DNA from: DALYLB01 sp046154695
Lineage (GTDB): Bacteria; Acidobacteriota; Blastocatellia; RBC074
DNA length: 12,983 nt
Direction: 5' to 3'
Assembly: GCA_046154695.1 (NCBI GenBank)
Contig: JBJXFI010000077.1
Span: forward strand, 1 to 12,983
A program made the translations under genes and the position numbers. Shown in pieces: positions 1-7,078 of the stretch (within the stretch, counting starts at the first letter, position 1; each line of letters begins with the position of its first letter). The notes below the pieces were generated by a model. The model was not told the origin of the DNA. It saw only the letters and a program-made list of their open reading frames with translations, and did no database searches.

Positions 1-12
1 CTTTACGCTATC

Positions 13-27
13 GCCTGCTTCGCAGGC
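13..27. repeat. Short perfect hairpin with TTC loop
   Basis: The arms GCCTGC and GCAGGC pair perfectly over 6 bp around a TTC loop. No T-tract follows on either strand, so this does not look like an intrinsic terminator. On the other strand the loop reads GAA, the same loop as the hairpins at the far end of the window (12906-12920 and 12944-12952). The hairpin is clear in the sequence; its function is unknown. Confidence 0.5.
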
Positions 28-56
28 TCCCGACACCAAACTTTCAATACGCCATC

Positions 57-91
57 TTTCAGCGCGGCGTCAGCCTGATGCTACGCTGAAA
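57..91. repeat. 8-bp inverted repeat upstream of the glycosyltransferase gene
   Basis: The arms TTTCAGCG (57-64) and CGCTGAAA (84-91) are exact complements separated by 19 nt. The spacer contains a small TCA-GCC-TGA inner pairing. The element ends 55 nt before the ATG of the first gene. It could be an operator, a 5'-leader stem or a non-T-rich terminator of a gene to the left; the sequence does not decide between these. Confidence 0.4.
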
Positions 92-146
92 TTCGCTCGA
101 CTACCTGCAGACTACATGCACAGGTCGGAATATTTTGAACGGCTCC

Positions 147-1982
147 ATGACAATCCCTTCCAGCCCTGCTTTCACGCGCAAAGACGCCTGGGCGCTTCTT
201 GCCCTGGCGGCCCTCTTCCTGGGGATGCTCATCGCCTCGTGGCAGCGCTGGACCCAGCCGCTGCTCGATCACGGGCGCGAGATGAATCTGCCGGCGCGGA
301 TCGCCGCGGGAGAGCGGCTCTACCTCGATGTGCAGTTCCTCTACGGCCCGTTCGCTCCATATTTCAACGCCCTGCTCTATCGGATCTTCGGCGTTCACCT
401 GTCGGTCCTCAAAACGATCGGAGCTCTCTCGGCGGTCTGGATTCTGCTGACGGTGTATCGCCTCGCGCGGGAATGGATGAATCCCTGGGAAGCGATGGTC
501 ACGACGGGGCTGGTTCTTGTCACGTGCGCGCTCAAATCGACGGCGAACTACATTCAGCCGTATGCCTACGCGGCATTGTATGGGACCGGCTTCGCGCTGA
601 GCTCGCTGCTGGCGACGGCGGGGTATCTGCGCGCCGCGGCGGAAAAGCGGCGCGGCGACGCGGCGAAGAGGATCGGAATCAGTGGAATTCTGGCGGGGAT
701 GGCGTTGATCTCCAAGCCGGAGATCGCGCTGGCGGCGGCGGCGGCGGCGGGGGCCGCGCTGCTCGTCGACGGGCTGCGAACCCGTCGAATGCCCTGGCGG
801 GAGTCTGTCGTGTTCGCGCTCTCCGTGCTCGTGGTTCCTCTGACGACTTACGGCATCATCCTGCGCGAGGTCCCGCTGGGGACGCTGCTCGAACGGAATC
901 ACATCCTGTTTTCCAACATGCCGCCGCAACTGGTCTATTTCAACCGCCACATCAGCGGAATCGCGCAATGGCCGCGATCGTTCTGGTTTTCGCTGGCGGG
1001 AATCGGCGTCTTCGCGCTCTGGACGGGAATCGCGGCGGTGGCCGGCTCGCTGCTCTCGATGCGGGGGAGGGAGGATTGGCGCGGCGCCCTGCGAATCGGG
1101 CTCCTGGCCCTGTTCCTCGGCGCGCTTGCGCGCGAGGCGGCCATCCGGCTCTTTCATGTGGCGAGCGACGTCACGCCGTTCGCGTCGGCCGTCTTCGTGC
1201 TGCCCGCGGTGATTGCCGTCGCATGCCGCGGACTCTACAAGCGACAGGGTGATGAAATGCGGGACGGCCTGCTCCTGGTCTTCTCCGTTTTCAGTTTCGT
1301 CGCGATTCTGCGGGCGATTCTCAATGTGACGACGACCGGGCCGTACACTCCGTTCTTCCTGCCCGCGCTGATCGTCGTCTATCTCTATCTGCTGCTGATT
1401 GCCGCCCCGGCGCTCTTCACCCGCGAAGAGGCGATCCGCGCGAACATCCGCCGGGCGGCGCTCTGCATGCTGGGCATGCTCGCGATCGGAATGGCCGTCA
1501 ATTCAGCCCTCCGGTTTCGCCGGCTCAACACCTATTCGGTCGCCTCGGCGCGCGGGAGCTTTCTGACTTCGCCCGAGATCGGCGCCCCGCTCGCGGCGGC
1601 CGTGCGGTATGTCGAAGAACACACCACGGCCGATGACCCGGTCGCCGCGCTCCCCATCGCCACGACCATCAATTTCCTCGCCGCGCGCCGCTACCCTTTC
1701 CGCGAGGAGATCGTCCACCCCGGCTTTCTGACCGGAAAGGACGAAGACGATGCCATCGAGCGCCTGCGCGCGCGCCGCGTGCCGTTGATCCTGATCGCCA
1801 ACCTCGACACCTCCGAATTCCGTGATCGATCCTTCGGCGTCGATTACAACCGGAAACTCGTCGACTGGATCCGGGAAAACTATCGCGTCGCGGCGCGCTT
1901 CGATGCCCCCGCACAAGGCGCCGCCAATTTCGGGCGGGAACCGTTCTTCATTACGGTCTATGAGAGCGGCGGAATCGAGTAG
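147..1982 (+). CDS. GT-C-type polytopic membrane glycosyltransferase (ArnT/PMT-like)
   Basis: This is a large hydrophobic protein of about 611 residues. It starts with a transmembrane helix, followed by a luminal/periplasmic loop with the D-H-G-R-E-M stretch and then AGERLYLDVQFLYGPFAPYF. That arrangement (acidic residue in the first loop, then a 'G-LY-D-YGP' segment) is typical of GT-C enzymes, which move sugars from polyprenyl-phosphate carriers onto lipids, glycans or proteins on the outer face of the cytoplasmic membrane. Around ten membrane segments follow. The last 140 or so residues form a soluble domain (YVEEHTTADDPVAALP onward), as in many members of this superfamily. Donor and acceptor cannot be told. 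The ATG at 147 is preferred; an in-frame TTG at 135 with GGA five bases upstream is a real alternative. A (GGC)n run near 730-754 codes for a poly-alanine helix. The 3' end overlaps the convergent thioesterase gene by 25 bp. Confidence 0.8.
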   Translation: MTIPSSPAFTRKDAWALLALAALFLGMLIASWQRWTQPLLDHGREMNLPARIAAGERLYLDVQFLYGPFAPYFNALLYRIFGVHLSVLKTIGALSAVWILLTVYRLAREWMNPWEAMVTTGLVLVTCALKSTANYIQPYAYAALYGTGFALSSLLATAGYLRAAAEKRRGDAAKRIGISGILAGMALISKPEIALAAAAAAGAALLVDGLRTRRMPWRESVVFALSVLVVPLTTYGIILREVPLGTLLERNHILFSNMPPQLVYFNRHISGIAQWPRSFWFSLAGIGVFALWTGIAAVAGSLLSMRGREDWRGALRIGLLALFLGALAREAAIRLFHVASDVTPFASAVFVLPAVIAVACRGLYKRQGDEMRDGLLLVFSVFSFVAILRAILNVTTTGPYTPFFLPALIVVYLYLLLIAAPALFTREEAIRANIRRAALCMLGMLAIGMAVNSALRFRRLNTYSVASARGSFLTSPEIGAPLAAAVRYVEEHTTADDPVAALPIATTINFLAARRYPFREEIVHPGFLTGKDEDDAIERLRARRVPLILIANLDTSEFRDRSFGVDYNRKLVDWIRENYRVAARFDAPAQGAANFGREPFFITVYESGGIE

Positions 1983-2377
1983 GTCACCGTTGCGTGGGCG
2001 ACGAGATTGTCATCGCCTTCGGAGAACAGGGAAACCTCGATGATGGCGAGCCGGACGCCGAGCTTGAGCATGCGGGCGTCGGCGAGGATGTCCATCGGCG
2101 CGGGCTTGCGCAGGAAATTGATGTTGAGGCTGGTCGTCACCGCGAGCGCGACCGGGCCGATCATCGAAAGCACGAGCAAATATGCCCCGGAATCGGCCAG
2201 CGTCATCAGCGATGGGCCCGAGATCGTCCCGCCCGGCCGCAGGTGCCGGTCGTGATACGGCAGCCGCAGCCGCATTCGCCCTTCCTCGATCCGCTCGATC
2301 GTGAACGGAAGGCCTTCCATCTGTGGAAATTGCGCCGCCATGAACGCTTCCAGCTCTTCGACGCTCATCTTTGGCAT
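1958..2377 (-). CDS. PaaI-type hotdog-fold thioesterase
   Basis: This 139-residue protein matches the usual length of single-domain hotdog thioesterases that hydrolyse acyl- or aryl-CoA esters in the cytoplasm. The central segment HLRPGGTISGPSLMTLAD is the family signature: a histidine-proline-glycine-glycine turn leading into the long hotdog helix, with the D of LAD near the active site. It is followed by alternating beta strands (VTTSLNINFLRKPAP, ADARMLKLG, HATVTYSIP). The start is set by a strong ribosome site (AGGTGG at 2385-2390, seven bases before the ATG). A longer open frame upstream encodes an arginine-rich sequence that is a shadow of the polymerase gene. This is the last gene of the five-gene minus-strand run, 47 nt after the polymerase. 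The substrate is unknown; it need not be phenylacetyl-CoA. Confidence 0.9.
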   Translation of the reverse strand: MPKMSVEELEAFMAAQFPQMEGLPFTIERIEEGRMRLRLPYHDRHLRPGGTISGPSLMTLADSGAYLLVLSMIGPVALAVTTSLNINFLRKPAPMDILADARMLKLGVRLAIIEVSLFSEGDDNLVAHATVTYSIPPLS

Positions 2378-2424
2378 AGACCAGCCACCTTTCCCCCGGA
2401 AGCCATACGGCCGACGACCGCCAC

Positions 2425-4182
2425 TTACGCCTTCACCCAATCGTCCGCAATCGCGGCATCGACGACGACCGGAACGCGATGCAGAAAATCTTTCACGCCC
2501 TGCGTCATGCTCGCGCGAACGATTTCGAGAGTCTCTTCGGCAATCGCCTCGTCGCATTCGACGATCAGCTCATCGTGGATCGAGTTGACGATCACGGCGT
2601 CCCGTCCGACCAGCGCGGCATCGAGCAGCGCCATCGCGCGTTTAAAGATATCGGAGGCCGAGCCCTGGATCGGCGCGTTCTTTCCCACGCGCTTGAGCGT
2701 GGCCAAATCGGAGCGGTCGTTGGGGTCGCTTTTGAACTTCCAGAGCCGCCCGGCCACGGTGCGGCTCTGCAGATCGCGCACGGCGGCGTCGGCGGCCTCC
2801 CGCAGCCATCGGGCGATGCCGGGATAGGCGGTGAAATAGCGGTCGATCAGCGCCTGGGCCTCCCTGACGCCGCATTCGAGCCGGTTGGCCAACCCCTCGG
2901 CGCCCATGCCGTAGACCAAACCGTAGTTCAATCCCTTGGCCGATTCGCGCTGCCGTTTGGTGACCTCCGCCAGCGGGATGCCGAACATCTGCGAAGCCGT
3001 GGTGCGATGAATGTCGGCGCCCGAGTCGAACGCCGCCAGCAGCGTCTCGTCCCGCGCGATGTCGGCGAGAATGCGCATCTCGATCTGCGAATAGTCGGCG
3101 ACGATCAATTTGCGGGCGGCGGGCGCGCGAAAACAGGAGCGGTACTCGACCGTGTTCGGAATCTGCTGCAGGCTCGGTGAAGAAGTGGTCAGCCGCCCGG
3201 TCGGCGTGCCGATCTGGCGGAAATCGGCGTGGATGCGCCCCGTGGCGGGATTGATGAAGCCGAGAATATTCTCCCCGTAGGAGGAGAGGCTGCGGCTCAG
3301 GCCTCGATGGAGCAGCAGCTTCTCGATCACCGTATGCCGCCGCGCGAGCCGCTGAAGCGTCCATTCGCGCGTATCCTCCACTTCGATGCCGAGACGCGAG
3401 AGGGCCTCGCGAACCTGCGCCGGACTGTCCAGGTTGATCGTTTCGGGCGCGCCGAACAGATTCATCTGCGGCGCGCCCGCGCTCAATTCGCGCTGCAGAT
3501 CGTCCGCCACCGCGTCGTGCTCGATTCGAATCCGGCCGATCAGCGCCTTCCAACGCTCCACGTCCAGATGCATTCCGGCCAGCTCCATCGCCGCGACCGA
3601 CAAGACACAGTCGAATTCGAGCTGCGCCACGCGCATCAACTCCAGTTCATCCAGCCGCGCCAGCATCCGTTCCCGAAGCGGGAGGAGCACGGCCGCGTCC
3701 CGGGCCGCATACTCCAGTTGCCGCTCGCTCAACGGCTGCGACCAGTCGCTGGTCTGCGCCGTCTTGTCGAGCTCGATGCCGAGAAAACGACGAACGACCG
3801 GCTCCAACCCATGACGGTCGGCGTCGTTTCCCGCGCTGATCAACTGGCTGGCCAGATAGGTGTCGAAGGCGCCCCCGACCCGGATACCGCAATGGCGCAT
3901 CAGGAACTTGGCGTCGAACTTCGCGTTATGCGCGATCTTGACCGGCCGCTCGCTCGCCACCAGATCGAGAACCGGGCGCAGCGCCTCTGGGGCGCATTGA
4001 AAACAGTCGAAGATGAACGTCTCCTGCGCCGTGGCCAGTTGCAGCAGGCGCAGCCGCTTCGTGTGCGGATCCAGCCCCGTCGTCTCGGTATCCAGCCCGA
4101 TCGCGGCCTCCGCGCGCAGCGTGTCCGCCGCGCGCGCGATGTCGGCGGGATCGGCAATCAACCTGTATCGATTCGAGCTCAT
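2425..4182 (-). CDS. polA: Family A DNA polymerase with 3'-5' exonuclease, no 5' nuclease domain
   Basis: The product has 585 residues, about the size of a Klenow fragment, whereas full-length PolA is usually near 900. The DEDDy proofreading domain comes first and looks active: GLDTETTGL (Asp31, Glu33), HNAKFD (Asp about 90) and YAARDA (Tyr and Asp about 158 and 162). The polymerase domain has TPTGRLTTSSPSLQQIPN, motif A DYSQIEMR (about 362), the O-helix RESAKGLNYGLVYGM (about 411-425) and motif C IHDELIVE (about 535). All catalytic acids are present. The O-helix residue matching E. coli Phe762 is Tyr. The ATG follows a G/A-rich leader (GAGAGG) and lies 19 nt after the rhomboid stop, so the missing FEN domain is not simply split off upstream. 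The enzyme probably synthesises and proofreads DNA in repair or primer replacement. Aquificae and some thermophilic viral PolA proteins are similarly short, from memory. Confidence 0.95.
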   Translation of the reverse strand: MSSNRYRLIADPADIARAADTLRAEAAIGLDTETTGLDPHTKRLRLLQLATAQETFIFDCFQCAPEALRPVLDLVASERPVKIAHNAKFDAKFLMRHCGIRVGGAFDTYLASQLISAGNDADRHGLEPVVRRFLGIELDKTAQTSDWSQPLSERQLEYAARDAAVLLPLRERMLARLDELELMRVAQLEFDCVLSVAAMELAGMHLDVERWKALIGRIRIEHDAVADDLQRELSAGAPQMNLFGAPETINLDSPAQVREALSRLGIEVEDTREWTLQRLARRHTVIEKLLLHRGLSRSLSSYGENILGFINPATGRIHADFRQIGTPTGRLTTSSPSLQQIPNTVEYRSCFRAPAARKLIVADYSQIEMRILADIARDETLLAAFDSGADIHRTTASQMFGIPLAEVTKRQRESAKGLNYGLVYGMGAEGLANRLECGVREAQALIDRYFTAYPGIARWLREAADAAVRDLQSRTVAGRLWKFKSDPNDRSDLATLKRVGKNAPIQGSASDIFKRAMALLDAALVGRDAVIVNSIHDELIVECDEAIAEETLEIVRASMTQGVKDFLHRVPVVVDAAIADDWVKA

Positions 4183-4201
4183 CGCGCCCTCTCCCCCGCA
4201 A

Positions 4202-4915
4202 TCAATTTTCCCGCGAACGCCTCAACCGCTCCGGATTGCGAAACAACATCACCAGGGCGATTCCCGCGACGAATCCGCCGATATGCGCCATATAGGCGAC
4301 GCCGCCGCCCCCCCCGCCCCGCCCCAGCGAGCCGAAGCCATTGATGAATTGCAGCAGCCCCCACAGCCCGATCACCACCAGCGCCGGCATCTCCACCACC
4401 CGGCCGAACTGAAAGACCTTCACGCCCTGCCGCGGAAAAAGCACCAGATAGGCCCCCAGCACGCCCGCGATCGCCCCCGACGCGCCAAGCGATGGAATCA
4501 CCGAGGTCGGCCCCACAAAAATGTGCGCCGCCGACGCGAGCACTCCGCAAAGCAGATAGAAGATCAGAAACTTCCCAGGTCCCATCCGATCCTCGACGTT
4601 GTCGCCGAAGATCCAGAGATAGAGCATGTTCCCGCCGATGTGCGACCAGCCGCCGTGCATGAACATCGCCCAGAAGATCGTCATGTAGATCGGCGAGGGC
4701 CCCGCGTACAATCGCAGCCCCTGCCCGCCCACCCGCACCAGAGTGTCGATATCCCGCCCCTGCATGATCTCCGCCGGCACGACGCTGTATCCGTATGTGA
4801 ACTCCGGGTGGCCCATTTGATAGAGATAGACCATGACATTCAACGCGATCAACGTCCAGGTCACCACCGGGAGCGTGCGCCGGCCGGTGTTGTCGTCACC
4901 GATTGGAAAGAGCAT
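4202..4915 (-). CDS. Rhomboid-family intramembrane serine protease
   Basis: This is a 237-residue, six- to seven-helix membrane protein that cleaves transmembrane substrates within the bilayer. The loop HGGWSHIGGN (about 87-96) carries the conserved His and Asn of the oxyanion region. GASGAIAG (Ser about 146) holds the nucleophile, and AHIGGF (His about 211) the second member of the Ser-His dyad, so the enzyme should be active. The ATG at 4915 is chosen because AGGAGG (4919-4924) lies just upstream, although the spacing is short (3 nt). An in-frame GTG at 4939 lies inside a repeat copy and is rejected. Just before the catalytic His the protein has GRGGGGGG, coded partly by eight consecutive G on the coding strand (4308-4315). 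The gene sits between nadK (34 nt) and the polymerase (19 nt). Its substrates are unknown. Confidence 0.95.
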   Translation of the reverse strand: MLFPIGDDNTGRRTLPVVTWTLIALNVMVYLYQMGHPEFTYGYSVVPAEIMQGRDIDTLVRVGGQGLRLYAGPSPIYMTIFWAMFMHGGWSHIGGNMLYLWIFGDNVEDRMGPGKFLIFYLLCGVLASAAHIFVGPTSVIPSLGASGAIAGVLGAYLVLFPRQGVKVFQFGRVVEMPALVVIGLWGLLQFINGFGSLGRGGGGGGVAYMAHIGGFVAGIALVMLFRNPERLRRSREN

Positions 4916-4926
4916 TGTCCTCCTTG

Positions 4927-4948
4927 GAAAAAGTGGCACAAGCTGGAC
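4927..4948 (-). repeat. Partial copy (half-palindrome) of the dispersed repeat
   Basis: The 19-nt GAAAAAGTGGCACAAGCTG at 4927-4945 is identical to 6722-6740. The copy continues GAC, with the GA centre of the full copy at 6847-6870, and then diverges, so the second arm is missing. It fills most of the 34-nt gap between the nadK stop and the rhomboid ribosome site. A small stem (GGACC/GGTCC, 4945-4949 with 4956-4960) overlaps the nadK stop. Confidence 0.75.
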
Positions 4949-4949
4949 C

Positions 4950-5819
4950 TCAGCGGGTCCCCCATTTGAGTTTGGTTCGCAATACTTCGAAGTAGTTTCG
5001 GTTCGTGGGCTGCACGATATCGAAGGTCGTCAGGCTGCGGCGCAGTTGAACCCTGTCTTCGGGTTGGAGGCTGACGCCGACCTGCCCGTCGATCGTCAGC
5101 ATCGGCGCGACCGCCTCGCGAAAGACGATCTCGATCACGCTGTCGTCCGGGACGACGACCGGGCGATTCGAGAGCGTATGCGGACAGACGGGCGTCATCA
5201 GGATCGCCGACATCGCCGGAAAGACGATCGGCCCGCCCGCCGAGAGGGAATAGGCGGTCGATCCCGTCGGGGTCGCGATGATCATCCCATCCGAGCGGAA
5301 TTCATTGACGAACATTCCATTGATCAGGCACTCGAGCCCGATCATCCGCGTCGGCGCGGTTTCGCTGACGACCGCCTCATTCAGCGCCCGATGAGATTCC
5401 ATTCCGCCGGCGCCGCGATGAATCATCACCTCCAAAAGCATGCGCTGATCCAGGGAGTAGTTGCCCTCGATCAGGCTTTCAAGCGCGGGATAGAGTTCCT
5501 GGAGCGTAAACTCGGTCAGATATCCGAGGGAGCCGAAATTGATTCCGAGAACGGGGATCGGGCGCGCGCCCACCAGCCGCGAGGCGCCGAGCATCGTGCC
5601 GTCTCCGCCCATCACGACGATCAGATCGACATCTTCCCGCAGTTCCTCCCGATCGGTCATCAGCGGCGCGCATCCGACCTGCCCGGCGATCGCGTCCGTC
5701 GCGCGCAGCACGATCCCCCGCGCCTGGCACCAGAGCCGCAGATCGCGCACCACACCGATCGCCTCCGTCATCCGGGGCTTCACGAGCACGCCAATGGTTC
5801 TCAATTGCAGCGAAGACAT
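4950..5819 (-). CDS. nadK: NAD kinase (ATP- or polyphosphate-dependent)
   Basis: The 289-residue cytoplasmic enzyme phosphorylates NAD+ to NADP+, the only route to NADP in most bacteria. VVMGGDGTML (GGDGT about 71-75) is the diacylglycerol-kinase-like nucleotide motif. GINFGSLGYLTEF, LNEAVVSE (the NE motif that contacts NAD) and DGMIIATPTGSTAYSLSAGG are hallmark segments, and a late IDGQ lies in the NAD-binding domain. Length and motif order are normal and no key residue is missing. The ATG at 5819 has only a weak ribosome site (GGAT about 6 nt upstream). It follows thiG by 80 nt; that gap has a small stem ATCGG-CGC-CCGAT (5841-5853) and nothing resembling a terminator, so co-transcription with thiG is possible. 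Confidence 0.97.
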   Translation of the reverse strand: MSSLQLRTIGVLVKPRMTEAIGVVRDLRLWCQARGIVLRATDAIAGQVGCAPLMTDREELREDVDLIVVMGGDGTMLGASRLVGARPIPVLGINFGSLGYLTEFTLQELYPALESLIEGNYSLDQRMLLEVMIHRGAGGMESHRALNEAVVSETAPTRMIGLECLINGMFVNEFRSDGMIIATPTGSTAYSLSAGGPIVFPAMSAILMTPVCPHTLSNRPVVVPDDSVIEIVFREAVAPMLTIDGQVGVSLQPEDRVQLRRSLTTFDIVQPTNRNYFEVLRTKLKWGTR

Positions 5820-5840
5820 TTGAATCCGATCTCGAACCGA

Positions 5841-5853
5841 ATCGGCGCCCGAT
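5841..5853. repeat. Small hairpin between thiG and nadK
   Basis: The arms ATCGG and CCGAT form a perfect 5-bp stem around CGC in the 80-nt thiG-nadK gap. There is no T-tract. It may be chance in GC-rich DNA. Confidence 0.3.
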
Positions 5854-5899
5854 CAGTCGAAGCGCTTTCGAAAGATTCCGCGGTGATGGAAACGCCGCG

Positions 5900-6679
<780 letters not shown>

Positions 6680-6685
6680 AATGTC

Positions 6686-6723
6686 ACTCTTCAATTTCCT
6701 TCGTTGATAACGGTCTCCGTTGA
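6686..6723. repeat. Direct repeat A (thiG-proximal)
   Basis: It matches copy B (6918-6951): both start ACTCTTC, share CTTCG in the middle and end with ATAA-C/T-GGTCTCCGTTGA, with small gaps and few mismatches. Copy A begins 6 nt upstream of the thiG start codon and contains the weak thiG ribosome site, so it is part of the leader. Confidence 0.65.
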
Positions 6724-6751
6724 AAAAGTGGCACAAGCTGTCCAGCTTGTG
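6722..6751. repeat. Dispersed palindrome copy 2
   Basis: The arms CACAAGCTG (6732-6740) and CAGCTTGTG (6743-6751) form a perfect 9-bp inverted repeat with centre TC. On the outer left it carries GAAAAAGTGG, shared with the copy at 4927. On the minus strand the stem is followed by GCCACTTTTT, which resembles an imperfect terminator within the thiG leader, but the T-tract starts five bases after the stem. Confidence 0.75.
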
Positions 6752-6846
6752 TTGCATCCACCAGACATTCTCAGAAAAAGACCGGGCTTCGCGCGAGACC
6801 ACTTCCGGCGCGCGGACGTCAGTCTCTTCACGCGCACCCCACACTC

Positions 6847-6870
6847 GGCACAAGCTGGACAGCTTGTGCC
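6847..6870. repeat. Dispersed palindrome copy 3 (complete)
   Basis: The arms GGCACAAGCTG (6847-6857) and CAGCTTGTGCC (6860-6870) are exact complements over 11 bp around the centre GA. The centre is the reverse complement of that in copy 2 (TC), so the two copies lie in opposite orientation. With the half copy at 4927 this gives three related sites in 2 kb. Confidence 0.8.
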
Positions 6871-6917
6871 ACCATGCTTTTCATTGTTTCCGGGCGTCGC
6901 ACGGCGACATGAGAACG

Positions 6918-6951
6918 ACTCTTCTGATTCTTCGATAATGGTCTCCGTTGA
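6918..6951. repeat. Direct repeat B (promoter-proximal)
   Basis: This is the second copy of the 34-38 nt repeat also found at 6686-6723. On the minus strand it begins about 10 nt downstream of the candidate thiG -10 box, so a thiG transcript would begin close to this copy and then meet copy A just before the start codon. Confidence 0.6.
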
Positions 6952-6961
6952 CGGCGCCGAA

Positions 6962-6991
6962 ACTATAGCGGGAAACCCCGGGCAGGGGCAA
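6962..6991 (-). promoter_or_regulatory. Candidate sigma-70-like promoter for thiG
   Basis: On the minus strand TTGCCC (6986-6991; 4 of 6 matches to the -35 consensus) is separated by 18 nt from TATAGT (6962-6967; 5 of 6 to the -10). Initiation would fall near 6955, giving a leader of roughly 275 nt before the thiG ATG that contains both direct repeats and two palindromes. This is motif matching only. Confidence 0.4.
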
Positions 6992-7078
6992 TCGCCGCCG
7001 CTCAGTTCCGTTTCAAAGCGCCGCGCGGCAACCCGCGGCCTTGTAATGCGCGGCAAATGGAAGTAGAACATCCGGGTT

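Larger units (their letters stand above)
6680..7078. other. 399-nt divergent intergenic region with nested repeats
   Basis: This gap separates the divergent thiG (minus) and SDR (plus) genes. It holds direct repeat A (6686-6723) directly abutting palindrome copy 2 (6722-6751), palindrome copy 3 (6847-6870), direct repeat B (6918-6951) and a candidate thiG promoter (6962-6991). No coding sequence is convincing. I saw no clear promoter for the SDR gene on the plus strand. Confidence 0.7.

Noticed and set aside
81..1157. Antisense frame under the glycosyltransferase
   Set aside because: The translation is Arg/Gln/Asp-rich without domains, typical of a shadow of a GC-rich gene.
4916..4939. GTG start for the rhomboid
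   Set aside because: The GTG lies in the dispersed repeat, upstream of the AGGAGG site that serves ATG 4915.
6769..6840. TPP-riboswitch-like pieces in the thiG leader (GGGGTGC at 6834-6840 and CTGAGA at 6769-6774 on the minus strand)
   Set aside because: The order and spacing do not match a THI element (about 60 nt separate the pieces), and the second conserved half (CCTGAT, TAAT, GCG-AGGGA) is missing.
6680..6853. 58-residue N-terminal extension of ThiG
   Set aside because: It is read from the palindromic repeat and direct repeat, and ThiG proteins begin at the LIIAGREFSSRLIIGTG region as seen with ATG 6679.
7011..7047. Plus-strand promoter for the SDR gene (TTTCAA and TGTAAT)
   Set aside because: The spacing is 25 nt, too long for a sigma-70-type promoter.
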